DNA of 35,271 nucleotides from Gammaproteobacteria bacterium (GTDB taxonomy: Bacteria; Pseudomonadota; Gammaproteobacteria; SG8-11). Each line of letters starts with the position of its first letter. Within the stretch, counting starts at the first letter, position 1. The translations under genes were made by a program, and so were the position numbers. Below, one piece after another: positions 6,637-15,552 of the stretch. The notes under the pieces were generated by a model. It saw nothing but the letters and a program-made list of their open reading frames with translations. It did not search any database and was not told the DNA's origin. The stretch lies in contig JAHECY010000038.1 of the NCBI GenBank assembly GCA_024641505.1, positions 1 through 35,271 of the forward strand. The letters are read 5' to 3'.

Positions 6637-9030
6637 TTATACGAAAATCTTGCTATAGACGTCCTTGTAATGACTCGCATAATGAATGGTAAAACCCTCC
6701 TGAAGGTAGTCCGGCAATTCTTCAAAGTCTCGCCGATTACCCTCGGGCAATATCAGTTCCATAATTTTGCTGCGTCTGGCGGCGATGATTTTCTCACGAA
6801 TGCCACCCACCGGCAGTACCTGCCCCGTCAATGTCAACTCGCCGGTCATGGCCAGCCGCCGCTTGATCGGCTGGTTACGCGCCAGGGATAACAGGGCGGT
6901 TGCCATGGTAATGCCGGCGCTGGGACCGTCCTTGGGTGTGGCGCCCTCCGGTACATGGAGATGTACATAGGCTTCATCAAAAAATTCAGTATCGGCGTGA
7001 AATGCCTTGAGGTGAGAGGAAACATAACTGTAGGCAATTTCGGCAGACTCACGCATCACTTCACCCAGCATGCCGGTCAATTTGAATCCGCGATTTTTGG
7101 TGTGTACTTCCGATGCCTCGACCGGCAGCGTGGCGCCCCCCATGGCGGTCCAGGCCAGACCCATGGCCACACCAACGCCTCCGAGTAATTTTTCCGGGCG
7201 GAATAATGGTTGACCGAGATACTCCTCCAGTTCCTGCACGCCGACATGGATGGGTGCCTGGGTGCCAGCCAGAAACTTGATCACTGTCTTGCGCACGATG
7301 CGGTTCAACTGTTGTTCCAAACCACGCACGCCCGCCTCACGGGCATAGCCTTCAATTAAACGGCGCAACGCGATATCAGAAATTTTCAGTTGTCCTGCTT
7401 TGACGCCCGCGCGCTGCAACTGCCGTGGCCAGAGGTGATGTCGGGCAATCGCGAGTTTTTCCGCGGTGATGTAGCCGGCCAAACGGATCACTTCCATACG
7501 ATCCAGTAGCGGTCGGGGTATGGTGTCCAGTTGGTTGGCGGTGCATACGAACAGGATCTTGGACAAATCAAAGCGCACGTCCAGGAAGTGGTCGAGAAAA
7601 TCATGGTTCTGTTCCGGATCCAGTACTTCGAGCAACGCCGACGCCGGATCACCATGATATGAATCGCCGATTTTATCCACCTCATCCAACATAATCACCG
7701 GATTAGCGACCCCCGATTCTTTGATGGCCTGCACAAATTTGCCTGGCATGGCGCCGATGTAGGTACGGCGGTGTCCCTTGATCTCCGCTTCATCGCGCAT
7801 GCCGCCGACACTGAAACGATAAAATTTTCGCCCCAAGGCATCGGCAATGGAGCGCCCAATGGAGGTCTTCCCCACTCCTGGGGGGCCCACCAACAGGAGA
7901 ATCGAGCCGGCGATTTCGCCCTTGAACACACCGACGCCAAGAAACTCGATGATCCTGTCCTTCACATCCTCCAAACCGTCATGGTCACGGTCCAATATTT
8001 TGCGTGACCGTTCCAGGTCAAGTACGTCACGGGAATATTTCCCCCAGGGTAATGAAGTCATGGCGTCCAGGTAATTACGGGTGACCGCATATTCCGGCGA
8101 TCCGGTTTCCAATATCGACAATTTCTGCATTTCCTCGGTTATGCGCCGTGCCGCTTCATCGGTGAGATGCAAGGCGGCAATGCGTCCCTGGAAGCGCTCG
8201 ACATCGGCAGTACGATCATCTTTGGCCAGCCCCAACTCCTTCTGGATCTCCTTGAGTTGCTCACGCAGAAAGAATTTGCGCTGTTGATCGGTCATGCGTT
8301 CTTCGACTTTCGCGCGGATCTGAGCTTGCAGTCTCGCGACGTCCACTTCCTTCTTGATCAACACCAGTACTTTTTCCATGCGCCGCAACAGGGGTACCGT
8401 CTCCAATACGTCCTGAAGTTCTTCCTTGCGCGCCGATGTCATGCCAGCGGCGAAATCCGCGAGCAAGGAAGGTTGGTTTGGACTGAAGCGACCCAGAAAA
8501 GCCTTGAGTTCCTCGCTGTACAGCGGGTTCAAAGGAATCAGTTCCTTGATGGTATTGATTAACGCCAGTGCATAGGCGCGTAATTCTTCCGTTGGTTCTT
8601 TCGGCGGTGCTTCGGGGTATTCCACCCGCACCATAAAGGGCGGTTTGCGTGACAACCATTCGACGATTCGAAACCGTTGCTGACCTTCCGCGATGAACTG
8701 GATCTTGTTGTCCACGATACCGGGTTGATACATGCGCACCACGGTCCCCATGTCGTGGAAGTTTGACGGCGATGCCGAATCAATATCATCGGTGCGCAGC
8801 AGACACAAACCGGCAAGATGGTGCGTGGTTTCCCCAATTTTCTTGACGGTGTCAAGCCACTGTTCACTGCTGAGCACCACAGGCATGACCTGCGCCGGGA
8901 AAAAAGGACGGCCCAGAATAGGCAACAGATGAATAGAGGTGGGCAGCACCTCTCCAGGTACCACAAGGTCCGCGACAGGATCTTTATTCTCCTCGCGCGT
9001 AACTGTATTTGCGTCGACGAAATTTCCCAT
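6637..9030 (-). CDS. ATP-dependent Lon-type protease (second Lon / AsrA-like)
   Basis: A 797-residue Lon protease, full length for the family. The N-terminal substrate-binding domain spans about residues 30-230 and a coiled segment follows. The AAA+ module has Walker A GPPGVGKT at 382-389 and Walker B PVIMLDE at 444-450. The peptidase domain holds catalytic S704 in PKDGPSAG and K747 in GGIREK, the Ser-Lys dyad of Lon. Lon degrades misfolded and regulatory proteins in the cytoplasm. The opening (VLPTSIHLLPILGRPFFPAQ) resembles the Lon paralogue called AsrA in Pseudomonas rather than classical E. coli Lon, so the host may carry another lon. The ATG at 9030 has GAGG about eight bases upstream. 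It is divergent from the ytfJ-like gene; heat-shock control is usual for Lon but is not evident here. Confidence 0.95.
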   Translation of the reverse strand: MGNFVDANTVTREENKDPVADLVVPGEVLPTSIHLLPILGRPFFPAQVMPVVLSSEQWLDTVKKIGETTHHLAGLCLLRTDDIDSASPSNFHDMGTVVRMYQPGIVDNKIQFIAEGQQRFRIVEWLSRKPPFMVRVEYPEAPPKEPTEELRAYALALINTIKELIPLNPLYSEELKAFLGRFSPNQPSLLADFAAGMTSARKEELQDVLETVPLLRRMEKVLVLIKKEVDVARLQAQIRAKVEERMTDQQRKFFLREQLKEIQKELGLAKDDRTADVERFQGRIAALHLTDEAARRITEEMQKLSILETGSPEYAVTRNYLDAMTSLPWGKYSRDVLDLERSRKILDRDHDGLEDVKDRIIEFLGVGVFKGEIAGSILLLVGPPGVGKTSIGRSIADALGRKFYRFSVGGMRDEAEIKGHRRTYIGAMPGKFVQAIKESGVANPVIMLDEVDKIGDSYHGDPASALLEVLDPEQNHDFLDHFLDVRFDLSKILFVCTANQLDTIPRPLLDRMEVIRLAGYITAEKLAIARHHLWPRQLQRAGVKAGQLKISDIALRRLIEGYAREAGVRGLEQQLNRIVRKTVIKFLAGTQAPIHVGVQELEEYLGQPLFRPEKLLGGVGVAMGLAWTAMGGATLPVEASEVHTKNRGFKLTGMLGEVMRESAEIAYSYVSSHLKAFHADTEFFDEAYVHLHVPEGATPKDGPSAGITMATALLSLARNQPIKRRLAMTGELTLTGQVLPVGGIREKIIAARRSKIMELILPEGNRRDFEELPDYLQEGFTIHYASHYKDVYSKIFV

Positions 9031-9220
9031 ACATTTTCCTCACATAGATCATTCTAGCAAATCGTGTTGGATCGCACCCCCGCAATTTCCCGCATGTACG
9101 GTGCCGGACTGATCATCCGTGAATTAGCATACTTGAAGTACTATTTAAGTATATTTACTGATTAATATTGTTTACCAATCACGTTATAAATCAAGTCTCG
9201 GAATCAAGAGGACATGGATC

Positions 9221-9577
9221 ATGCAGAATGTCGACATCTTGTTTAAAACTACGGTTGATGAGATCGAGCGCATGCTAAACGGTAAAACCGTGGTGGGAGA
9301 TTCTGTGACGATTGAAGGCAACACCATCATTCCACTGGTTAGCGTCGGATTCGGTTTTGCTGCCGGCAGTGGAGGCGGTAAAGAACAGAATAAAGCAGAG
9401 GGCAGCGGGGTCGGCACCGGTGGTGGCGGTGGAGTCAAACCCGTGGCCATACTCATCATCAATAAGGACGGAGTACGTTTGGAATCCGTGAAATCGGGTA
9501 CTGCTTCGGTTATTGAAAAGGTGGCGGAAGCAATCGCTAAAACGACAAAAAAGACAGAAGCTGAAGTTACCGTCTGA
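9221..9577 (+). CDS. ytfJ: GerW/YtfJ-family protein
   Basis: A 118-residue protein matching the YtfJ/GerW (sporulation protein YtfJ) family: an N-terminal helix (MQNVDILFKTTVDEIERMLN), the strand segment GKTVVGDSVTIEGNTIIPLV, the typical VSVGFGFAAGSGGG motif, a Gly-rich linker (about residues 50-72) and VKPVAILIINKDGVRLE. In Bacillus, YtfJ is a spore protein, yet homologues are common in bacteria that do not make endospores, where the role is unknown; it is probably cytoplasmic or membrane-associated. GAGG precedes the ATG by nine bases. The next gene starts eight bases after its stop and encodes a YtfI-like protein, reproducing the gene pairing seen in Firmicutes. Confidence 0.85.
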   Translation: MQNVDILFKTTVDEIERMLNGKTVVGDSVTIEGNTIIPLVSVGFGFAAGSGGGKEQNKAEGSGVGTGGGGGVKPVAILIINKDGVRLESVKSGTASVIEKVAEAIAKTTKKTEAEVTV

Positions 9578-9585
9578 TACCGGCA

Positions 9586-10188
9586 ATGTATCTACTGCTA
9601 ATCACGCTGCTCGGGGTTTTGCTGTGTATGCTTGCGGTACCGGTGGTGATTGACTTCAGTGTCCGTAAGGATGCGGCGTTTTCCGGCACCATGGAAATTC
9701 ATTGGCTATTTGGATTGATACGGGTTGCCGTACCCATCGAAACGGCACCACGGTCCGCGACAAAAACACCATCGGCCATTTCGCAAACGCACAAGGCGCG
9801 GCGTGTGCCCGACCGCAAATCCCGCCTCCGCGAACGTGGTTCCCTGACCAAGGCGCTGGGTAGCCGGCATTTCCGCTATCGCGTGTATCGACTGGCCAGG
9901 ACTCTGCTGCATGCGGTACAGGTTTCGCGATTCTTGCTGCGTCTTGAACTGGGTCTGGATGATCCAGCGGATACCGGGCGTCTGTGGGCGTTGCTGGGGC
10001 CTGTGGCTGGCGTTCTCGGCACACTGCGTCGGGTAACCGTGCGCTTGGCACCGAATTTCACGGGTGCGATATTTACCCTTGAGAGTCGTGGCCAGGTTCG
10101 GTTCATGCCCTTGCAACTGGTTTATGTGATCGTTGGTTTCTTGCTTTCTCCCGTTACACTACGCGCTATATTTAACATGGGCAGATGA
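9586..10188 (+). CDS. DUF2953 (YtfI-like) membrane-anchored protein
   Basis: A 200-residue protein with an N-terminal membrane helix (MYLLLITLLGVLLCMLAVPV) followed by a strand-rich part resembling the DUF2953/YtfI family (SGTMEIHWLFGLIRVAVP), a basic variable linker (residues about 55-95), and a conserved C-terminal half with LRLELGLDDPADTGRLWALL and RLAPNFTGAIFTLESRGQVR, ending in a second hydrophobic stretch (LQLVYVIVGFLLSPVTL). The ELGLDDPADTG motif is the strongest family mark. It lies eight bases after the ytfJ-like gene, as in Bacillus where ytfI and ytfJ are adjacent, so the two products likely act together at the membrane. Their molecular function is not known. Confidence 0.75.
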   Translation: MYLLLITLLGVLLCMLAVPVVIDFSVRKDAAFSGTMEIHWLFGLIRVAVPIETAPRSATKTPSAISQTHKARRVPDRKSRLRERGSLTKALGSRHFRYRVYRLARTLLHAVQVSRFLLRLELGLDDPADTGRLWALLGPVAGVLGTLRRVTVRLAPNFTGAIFTLESRGQVRFMPLQLVYVIVGFLLSPVTLRAIFNMGR

Positions 10189-10196
10189 GGTGGCGG

Positions 10197-10451
10197 ATGT
10201 CTGGTATATCCATAAATAAACCGGTGCGCATTGGTGAAGTCACCATTATCGCGATTGATCGCTGCACAACGTTCAGCAATCAAACGGAAAAACATGCCTG
10301 GTGGTACCTCAGCAAAGAACCCGTTGCCGTCGTTGCGTGTGACCGCCACGGGGTGCATGCATTCCTGGTACCACAGGGGGAAATCGCTTGGGAACAATTG
10401 CAGCAAATAACCCCTGGAATTGCCGACATCGTCAGGGGATGTAGTGATTGA
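10197..10451 (+). CDS. Small conserved-looking protein, third gene of the ytfJ operon
   Basis: An 84-residue protein starting MSGISINKPVRIGEVTIIAI. This ATG has GAGG six bases upstream; an alternative ATG at 10185 would overlap the preceding stop codon as ATGA and add four residues. The product is compact, with strands predicted in GEVTIIAID and EPVAVVACDRHGVHAFLVPQ and two aromatic Trp in AWWYLSKEP; three cysteines are present without a clear metal motif. There is no signal peptide. The family is not recognised. Its close position suggests co-expression with the ytfJ/ytfI-like pair. A hairpin-forming pair ACAAAC/GTTTGT lies about 10 bases after the stop. Confidence 0.6.
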   Translation: MSGISINKPVRIGEVTIIAIDRCTTFSNQTEKHAWWYLSKEPVAVVACDRHGVHAFLVPQGEIAWEQLQQITPGIADIVRGCSD

Positions 10452-10532
10452 TGTCGATTACAAACCTGCATTTTTAAACATTGTTTGTGGCAACCACCCA
10501 TTAGTGTCCGCCCGCCGGGTGTTTGCTTCCTG

Positions 10533-11090
10533 TCACCGGCCCTTGGCCCCGGCTTTCAGACGCGCCACCGGCTCGACCTGTACGGAATCCCGCGCATCCG
10601 CCAGCCAGATCAAGTCTTCCTGGATGGTACATTGCAATTGCATGGTGCGTTGCGCCAGTTTGGCCAGGGCTTGACTCTGGGCATAGGGAATAGCGTAGAT
10701 GGTGAGATTGTCGAGCACCTTCAGCTTTTCCCCCGCTTGGCGCCACCAGATGTCGGCAACCGAGCCGCCATAATTGTAAATTATCACTTGCCGGGCACGT
10801 CCGCAGGCTTTGCGTATCCGTTTTTCGTCGGGCTGTCCGAGCTCGAGCCACAGGTCAATAGTGCCGGTCAGGTCTTTTTGCCATAGATCAGGTTCTTCCG
10901 TGTCACTGATGCCTTTGCAAAGCTGCAATTCTTCATTGGCATGCCGGGCAAATGCCAGGATCCGCAACATCATGCGTTCGTCGGTCTCTGACGGATGGCG
11001 CGCCAGGGTCAAGGCATGATTTTGGTAATAATTGCGGTCCATGTCCGCGATTTGAATATCCGCTTTGAATATCGTTGCTTTCAATGCCAC
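10533..11090 (-). CDS. yaeQ: YaeQ family protein
   Basis: A 185-residue protein, about the size of E. coli YaeQ (181), and similar along its length: MALKATIFKADIQIADMDRN at the start, LTLARHPSETDERMMLRILA, the EPDLWQKDLTGTIDLWLELG core, then KRIRKACGRARQVIIYNYGG. YaeQ has the fold of PD-(D/E)XK nucleases; the LWLELG segment and nearby lysines fit that core, but no activity is established for the family, which was once linked to RfaH-like suppression. The start is GTG, with AAAGGAA about nine bases upstream. It lies 24 bases downstream of an AraC-type regulator gene on the same strand. Confidence 0.9.
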   Translation of the reverse strand: MALKATIFKADIQIADMDRNYYQNHALTLARHPSETDERMMLRILAFARHANEELQLCKGISDTEEPDLWQKDLTGTIDLWLELGQPDEKRIRKACGRARQVIIYNYGGSVADIWWRQAGEKLKVLDNLTIYAIPYAQSQALAKLAQRTMQLQCTIQEDLIWLADARDSVQVEPVARLKAGAKGR

Positions 11091-11114
11091 GGGATTCAGG
11101 TTCCTTTTGTCAAA

Positions 11115-12062
11115 CTAGGAAATCGAGGGGTGGGACAAATGCATCATATCCTCGGCTATGACCGGCTGATCCTGTTCGCGATTGCGCCGTGCTTGTCCAG
11201 GCCCATAGCCAAAGTGCTTTTTAAAGGCTTTAGCGAAAGCAACTTCCGATTGATAGCCACATGCTTGCGCCACGTGCGCGACGGAGCTCGTTGTCGAATG
11301 AAACATTTCATGCGCCTGGGTCATGCGCCAATGGCTGAGGTATTGCATCGGTGCCATTCGCACCAAACGGCTGAAGCGCTCGGAGAATGCCGACCGGGAC
11401 ATGCCTGCCGCCAGCGCCAGACGGTCCACCGTCCAATGGGCGGCCGGCTGGTCGTGGATTTCGCTCAATGCCTTGCCAAGCTGCGGGTCCGCCAGCGCCG
11501 CGATAAAGCCGTGTTGCCGGCACGCTTCCATGTAGCTGCGCACCACATGAATAAACAGGATCTCGGACAGTTTATTGATGAGCAGTTCACTGCCGGCTTG
11601 GCCGGATTCCACCTCATAATAAAGAAACCGCCCAAGGGTATCCATCAATGGTACGCTGGCAGACGCTTCATGACGGATCAGCATCATCTCCGGCATTGCT
11701 TCCAGCAGCGGATTCCAGCGATGACGGTCCAAAGCGAAATAGCCGCAGATTAGCGTCACCGCCGGACCACTGGCTGGAGAATTCGGTACTTGATTGCGCG
11801 GCAGGTCGGTGGGTGGAGGCTGGGCGTTGTTGCTCAGGGTATGTCGTGCGTCATGGGGAAACACTACCAAATCACCGCTCGCCAACGCCAAGGGTTCTGC
11901 GTTCCCGGGTCGGTGCAACCAACAATCACCTCGTGCCACCATGTGGAAAGTCGCGCGCTGCTCCCCGGAAGTATCCACCGCCCAGTTACCACGAAAACAG
12001 GCATGTAAAAACACTTCCGCCCTCAGGTGCAAGGTTCGTAAAATATCGCTGAGTACGTCCAT
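11115..12062 (-). CDS. AraC-family transcriptional regulator with cupin N-terminus
   Basis: A 315-residue regulator. Residues about 10-200 form a cupin-type sensor domain of the kind fused to AraC regulators (FHMVARGDCWLHRPG, LASGDLVVFPHDARHTL). The C-terminal 100 residues carry the double helix-turn-helix of AraC: WTVDRLALAAGMSRSAFSER and VAHVAQACGYQSEVAFAKAF, ending with the usual FKKHFGYGPGQARR. It binds DNA in the cytoplasm; the effector is unknown. It is divergent from a rhodanese gene with about 120 bases between starts, so the rhodanese is the natural candidate target. yaeQ follows on the same strand. Confidence 0.9.
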   Translation of the reverse strand: MDVLSDILRTLHLRAEVFLHACFRGNWAVDTSGEQRATFHMVARGDCWLHRPGNAEPLALASGDLVVFPHDARHTLSNNAQPPPTDLPRNQVPNSPASGPAVTLICGYFALDRHRWNPLLEAMPEMMLIRHEASASVPLMDTLGRFLYYEVESGQAGSELLINKLSEILFIHVVRSYMEACRQHGFIAALADPQLGKALSEIHDQPAAHWTVDRLALAAGMSRSAFSERFSRLVRMAPMQYLSHWRMTQAHEMFHSTTSSVAHVAQACGYQSEVAFAKAFKKHFGYGPGQARRNREQDQPVIAEDMMHLSHPSIS

Positions 12063-12182
12063 GCTGCGGATTATAGCCCTTGGTCTGGACGATTGGCTAT
12101 AAAATTAAGATCATCACGCATAGATCATCCATGGCCGGCGCCGGATAATCAGGTCTCGTTCAATCAACGCAAGGATACGACC

Positions 12183-12530
12183 ATGACGCAATCCATCACT
12201 CGTGACCAAATTCTGGCCCGCCTGCAGGCTAATGAACCCTTGGTTCTCGTGGAAGCGCTGCCCCCTCAGTACTTCAATAAGGAACATCTTCCCGGTGCCA
12301 TCAATATCAATCACGACCAGATTGCCGCGTTGGCGCCCACCCTGCTTCCGGACAAGAACGCTTTCATTGTCACCTATTGTTCCAACCCCCAGTGCAATAA
12401 CTCAACGCTTGCCGCTCATCAGTTGGCTCAACTTGGATATCGGAATGTGTTCAAATATGCAGGTGGCAAACAGGATTGGCTTGACGCCGGTTTACTTTTG
12501 GAACGTGCTGATTCAGCGGTCGCTGTATAG
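12183..12530 (+). CDS. Cytoplasmic single-domain rhodanese
   Basis: A 115-residue rhodanese-like protein with no signal peptide. The conserved parts are all visible: VLVEALPPQYFNKEHLPGAI (the E-HLPGA strand-turn), the catalytic loop YCSNPQCNNS with C66 as the expected persulfide cysteine and C71 nearby, and GYRNVFKYAGGKQDWLDAGL at the end. Such enzymes move sulfane sulfur between thiosulfate, glutathione persulfide or protein carriers. The ATG at 12183 has AAGGA seven bases upstream; the upstream extension of the frame to 12093 lies in the promoter region. Divergent from an AraC-type regulator and convergent with sqr, it probably handles sulfane sulfur made by the sulfide:quinone oxidoreductase; that link is inferred from proximity. 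Confidence 0.85.
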   Translation: MTQSITRDQILARLQANEPLVLVEALPPQYFNKEHLPGAININHDQIAALAPTLLPDKNAFIVTYCSNPQCNNSTLAAHQLAQLGYRNVFKYAGGKQDWLDAGLLLERADSAVAV

Positions 12531-12582
12531 CACGCCAGTGTTGGAGAGGGGGTACGGCAGTGCCGTGCCCCCCTGATAAAGG

Positions 12583-13872
12583 CTATTTGTTAACAATCTT
12601 GCTCTTGAGCTTCACGATACCCAGGGCCTTGAGTATGTACTTCTCGTAAGCAGGCTCGGACTTGCCCTTTTTCATCTTACGGATAAAGTACCACTCGTAT
12701 AACACCTTGGCCAAATGCACCCACTTGCCTTTCTTCATCCAGGCGGTGTTGCGCGGCGGGATCTGCGGCATTGCGACGAAAGCCGCGCCGGTATCCCCCA
12801 TGTCGGCCAGGCAAATGGCATTCCAGGTGGCACGATGATCCGGCGCGTAGCCCATAATGTCATGCTTGATGTTGAATTTCACCGCTTCCACCATGGATTC
12901 GATCATGTAGCCGGTCTTGGGTGCGCCGGTGGGTACCGGCGTTGCTTCTACGGGTGGAATGGCGATGCAGACGCCCAGCGAATAAATATTTTTCCATTTG
13001 GGATTACGCTGAAACTCATCTACCTTGACGAAGCCACGAGGATTGACCAGGTCCTCGCCTACCTGGCTCACTACGTCTACGCCTTTGAAAGCCGGGAGAA
13101 TCATGGAAAACTTATGAGCGACTTCGTGCTGTTTAACCACTTCGCCCCGATCATTGTATTCATCCACAAATATTTTTCCGGGTTCGCATTTGGTGATCTT
13201 CGCGTTGGTGATCCATTTGATGTCGTGGTTACGCAGCTCCGATTCCAGCAAACCTTTGGAATCGCCCACTCCACCCAGACCCAGGTGTCCGATGTAGGGT
13301 TCAGAGGTGATAAACGTCATCGGTACCTTATCGCGAATCTTGCGGCGCCGCAGATCGGTATCCATGATAAAAGCAAACTCGTAAGCAGGGCCAAAGCATG
13401 AAGCAAACGGGGCGGCGCCCACCACGATGGGACCCGGGGCTTTGACAAAGGCTTGCCAATCCTCATGGGCTTTCTCGGCGTGGTCGAGCGTGCAGATGGA
13501 GTGGGTATGACCCTGGGGTCCCAGTCCCGTCACCTCGTCAAAGGCCAGCTTGGGTCCGGTGGCGATGACCAGATAGTCATAATTAATCACCTGGCCATCG
13601 GCCAGCACGATCTGATTTTCATTAGGCTTGAGAGTTTGTGCCGCCTGGCCAATAAAATTGATTTTCTTACGCTTAAGACGCGGTGCCAGGGGAAAACTGG
13701 TGTCCTTGCGGTTGCGCCAGCCAACGGCCACCCAAGGATTGGAGGGCACAAAGTGAAAAGTCTCGGTATTGGAAATCACCGTTACCTCATGTTTCTTACC
13801 CAGCACTTCTTTTATTTCATAGGCAGCGGGTAAACCGCCGGTACTGGCGCCGATAATAACGATATGAGACAT
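12583..13872 (-). CDS. sqr: Sulfide:quinone oxidoreductase, A. ferrooxidans-like
   Basis: A 429-residue flavoprotein of the disulfide oxidoreductase family. The FAD-binding motif IVIIGASTGGLPAAYE is at residues 4-19, followed by FHFVPSNPWVAVGWR, and TGAPKTGYMIESMVEAV near residue 315 closes the flavin site. The three cysteines needed in the Acidithiobacillus ferrooxidans enzyme (128, 160, 356) align with C127 (SICTLDH), C159 (ASCFGPAYE) and C354 (NAICLADMGD). The C-terminal WVHLAKVLYEWYFIRKMKKG is the amphipathic membrane anchor region of the family. The enzyme oxidises sulfide to sulfane sulfur or polysulfide at the membrane and reduces quinone. GAGGAG precedes the ATG. It converges with the rhodanese gene and is divergent from selO. 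Confidence 0.9.
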   Translation of the reverse strand: MSHIVIIGASTGGLPAAYEIKEVLGKKHEVTVISNTETFHFVPSNPWVAVGWRNRKDTSFPLAPRLKRKKINFIGQAAQTLKPNENQIVLADGQVINYDYLVIATGPKLAFDEVTGLGPQGHTHSICTLDHAEKAHEDWQAFVKAPGPIVVGAAPFASCFGPAYEFAFIMDTDLRRRKIRDKVPMTFITSEPYIGHLGLGGVGDSKGLLESELRNHDIKWITNAKITKCEPGKIFVDEYNDRGEVVKQHEVAHKFSMILPAFKGVDVVSQVGEDLVNPRGFVKVDEFQRNPKWKNIYSLGVCIAIPPVEATPVPTGAPKTGYMIESMVEAVKFNIKHDIMGYAPDHRATWNAICLADMGDTGAAFVAMPQIPPRNTAWMKKGKWVHLAKVLYEWYFIRKMKKGKSEPAYEKYILKALGIVKLKSKIVNK

Positions 13873-13974
13873 GTCGTTCTCCTCTTATTTAATTGTTATT
13901 TGAGATACCAACGGAAATCAGTCGTGACTGGAAACGCAGCATTTTCCATACCGCGCGGGGTTAAAATGCCTGGC

Positions 13975-14003
13975 TTGGTTTTAATGGCCAATAACTATAC
14001 AAT
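13975..14003 (+). promoter_or_regulatory. Candidate promoter of selO
   Basis: TTGGTT (13975-13980) and TACAAT (13998-14003) are 17 bases apart; the -10 matches five of six consensus positions, the -35 only three. It lies about 30 bases upstream of the selO ATG. Confidence 0.35.
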
Positions 14004-14032
14004 GCATTTAAATAAATACAGAGTAATTTAGT

Positions 14033-15529
14033 ATGACACTTTTGAATTGGTCTAACTCCTTTGCCAAGCTTCCCGACGCGTTTTATTCCCGCGTAAAACC
14101 AACGGCATTTCACTCGCCGGTACGCTTGATCCATTTCAATGCGGCGGCGGCTGGCCTCCTGGGACTGACTGATGATGCAGAGCGTATTGGTAAATCCCCG
14201 TGGCTGGAATGGTTGAGCGGTCGCGCGCTTCCCGAAAACGCAGATCCACTGGCGATGATTTATGCCGGGCACCAATTTGGCCATTTCGTACCGCAATTGG
14301 GTGATGGCCGAGCCATTATGCTGGGCGAGATTACCCATCCCGAGCATGGTAAATGGGAGCTGCAACTCAAAGGCAGCGGTCTGACGCCCTACTCTCGTGC
14401 CGGCGACGGACGGGCGGTATTGCGTTCCACGATACGGGAATACCTGTGCTCAGAAGCCATGCATGGCCTGGGCATTCCGACGACGCGGGCGCTGGCCATG
14501 ATCGGCAGTGATGATGATGTTTATCGGGAACGCATTGAACCTGGCGCCATGCTGACACGCATGGCGCCATCCCACGTGCGTTTTGGCTCGTTTGAAGTGT
14601 TTTTCTACCGGGATCAATACGGGCACATTCGCACATTGGCCGATTATGTGCTCCAGCATCACTATCCGGCGTTAGTGCATAGCCCGCATCGTTATCTGGC
14701 TCTGTTTTCCGAAGTCATGAAGCGCACGGCGCGCTTGATTGCCCAGTGGCAGGCCGTCGGTTTCTCCCATGGCGTGATGAATTCCGACAATATGTCGATC
14801 CTGGGGCTAACCCTGGACTATGGTCCTTTCGGTTTCATGGAGGCTTACCAACCCGGCTTTATCTGTAATCATTCCGATCACGCCGGACGTTACGCTTTTG
14901 ACAAACAACCCGAGATTGGACTGTTTAATTTAAGCTGTTTGGCCCAGGCCCTGTTGCCCCTGTTCGATCTGACCGATGGGGAAAATATCGATCTGGCAGT
15001 AGCGGCGGCGCGGGACGTGCTTGGGCAATACCAGGCGGTGTATCTCGAGGAGTATGCGGCGCTGATGCGCGCCAAGCTGGGATTCCAGGAATCAATGCCT
15101 GAAGACCAGGATCTGGTGCAGGATTTGCTGAATCTGATGGCGGCGGATCAGGTGGACTATACGATAGTGTTCCGTGCGCTGGGCGATTTCCGCAGCCACC
15201 AGCATGCGACCGGTGGCGTCCGAGATTTGTTCATGAATCGCCCGGCTTTCGACGAATGGGCGCGACGCTATGGCGCACGTTTGCGACAGGAACACTCCGA
15301 TGACGTCACACGCCGGCTGCGCATGCACAAGGTGAATCCGAAATATATTCTGCGGAATTATTTGGCGGAGATTGCGATTCGCAAAGCGGAAGACGAGCAG
15401 GATTACCGGGAAATCGATACCCTGTTTCGCATCCTGCAAGACCCTTGCGCCGAATGGCCAGAATACGCCAACTATGCCGGACACCCACCGGAATGGGCCG
15501 GACAAATCGCCGTAAGTTGTTCTTCGTGA
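14033..15529 (+). CDS. selO: Protein adenylyltransferase SelO (YdiU family)
   Basis: A 498-residue pseudokinase-fold AMP transferase, close to the usual length. Visible family motifs are MIYAGHQFGHFVPQLGDGRA, the nucleotide-binding ELQLKGSGLTPYSRAGDGRA with K113, STIREYLCSEAMHGLGIPTT, and the metal-binding pair NSDN (D252) and LDYGPFGFMEAY (D262). SelO transfers AMP to Ser/Thr/Tyr of target proteins and takes part in redox homeostasis. The C-terminus ends AVSCSS, the Cys form of the site that is selenocysteine in animal SelO; no UGA codon is used. Upstream ribosome-binding sequence is weak. The gene is divergent from sqr and ends at a strong terminator shared with the convergent csp gene. Confidence 0.95.
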   Translation: MTLLNWSNSFAKLPDAFYSRVKPTAFHSPVRLIHFNAAAAGLLGLTDDAERIGKSPWLEWLSGRALPENADPLAMIYAGHQFGHFVPQLGDGRAIMLGEITHPEHGKWELQLKGSGLTPYSRAGDGRAVLRSTIREYLCSEAMHGLGIPTTRALAMIGSDDDVYRERIEPGAMLTRMAPSHVRFGSFEVFFYRDQYGHIRTLADYVLQHHYPALVHSPHRYLALFSEVMKRTARLIAQWQAVGFSHGVMNSDNMSILGLTLDYGPFGFMEAYQPGFICNHSDHAGRYAFDKQPEIGLFNLSCLAQALLPLFDLTDGENIDLAVAAARDVLGQYQAVYLEEYAALMRAKLGFQESMPEDQDLVQDLLNLMAADQVDYTIVFRALGDFRSHQHATGGVRDLFMNRPAFDEWARRYGARLRQEHSDDVTRRLRMHKVNPKYILRNYLAEIAIRKAEDEQDYREIDTLFRILQDPCAEWPEYANYAGHPPEWAGQIAVSCSS

Positions 15530-15552
15530 AGGGTCGCTAGACCGGCGCAAAA

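Noticed and set aside
15500-15529. Selenocysteine at the SelO C-terminus
   Set aside because: The C-terminus reads AVSCSS with an ordinary cysteine codon; there is no in-frame UGA and no SECIS-like need.
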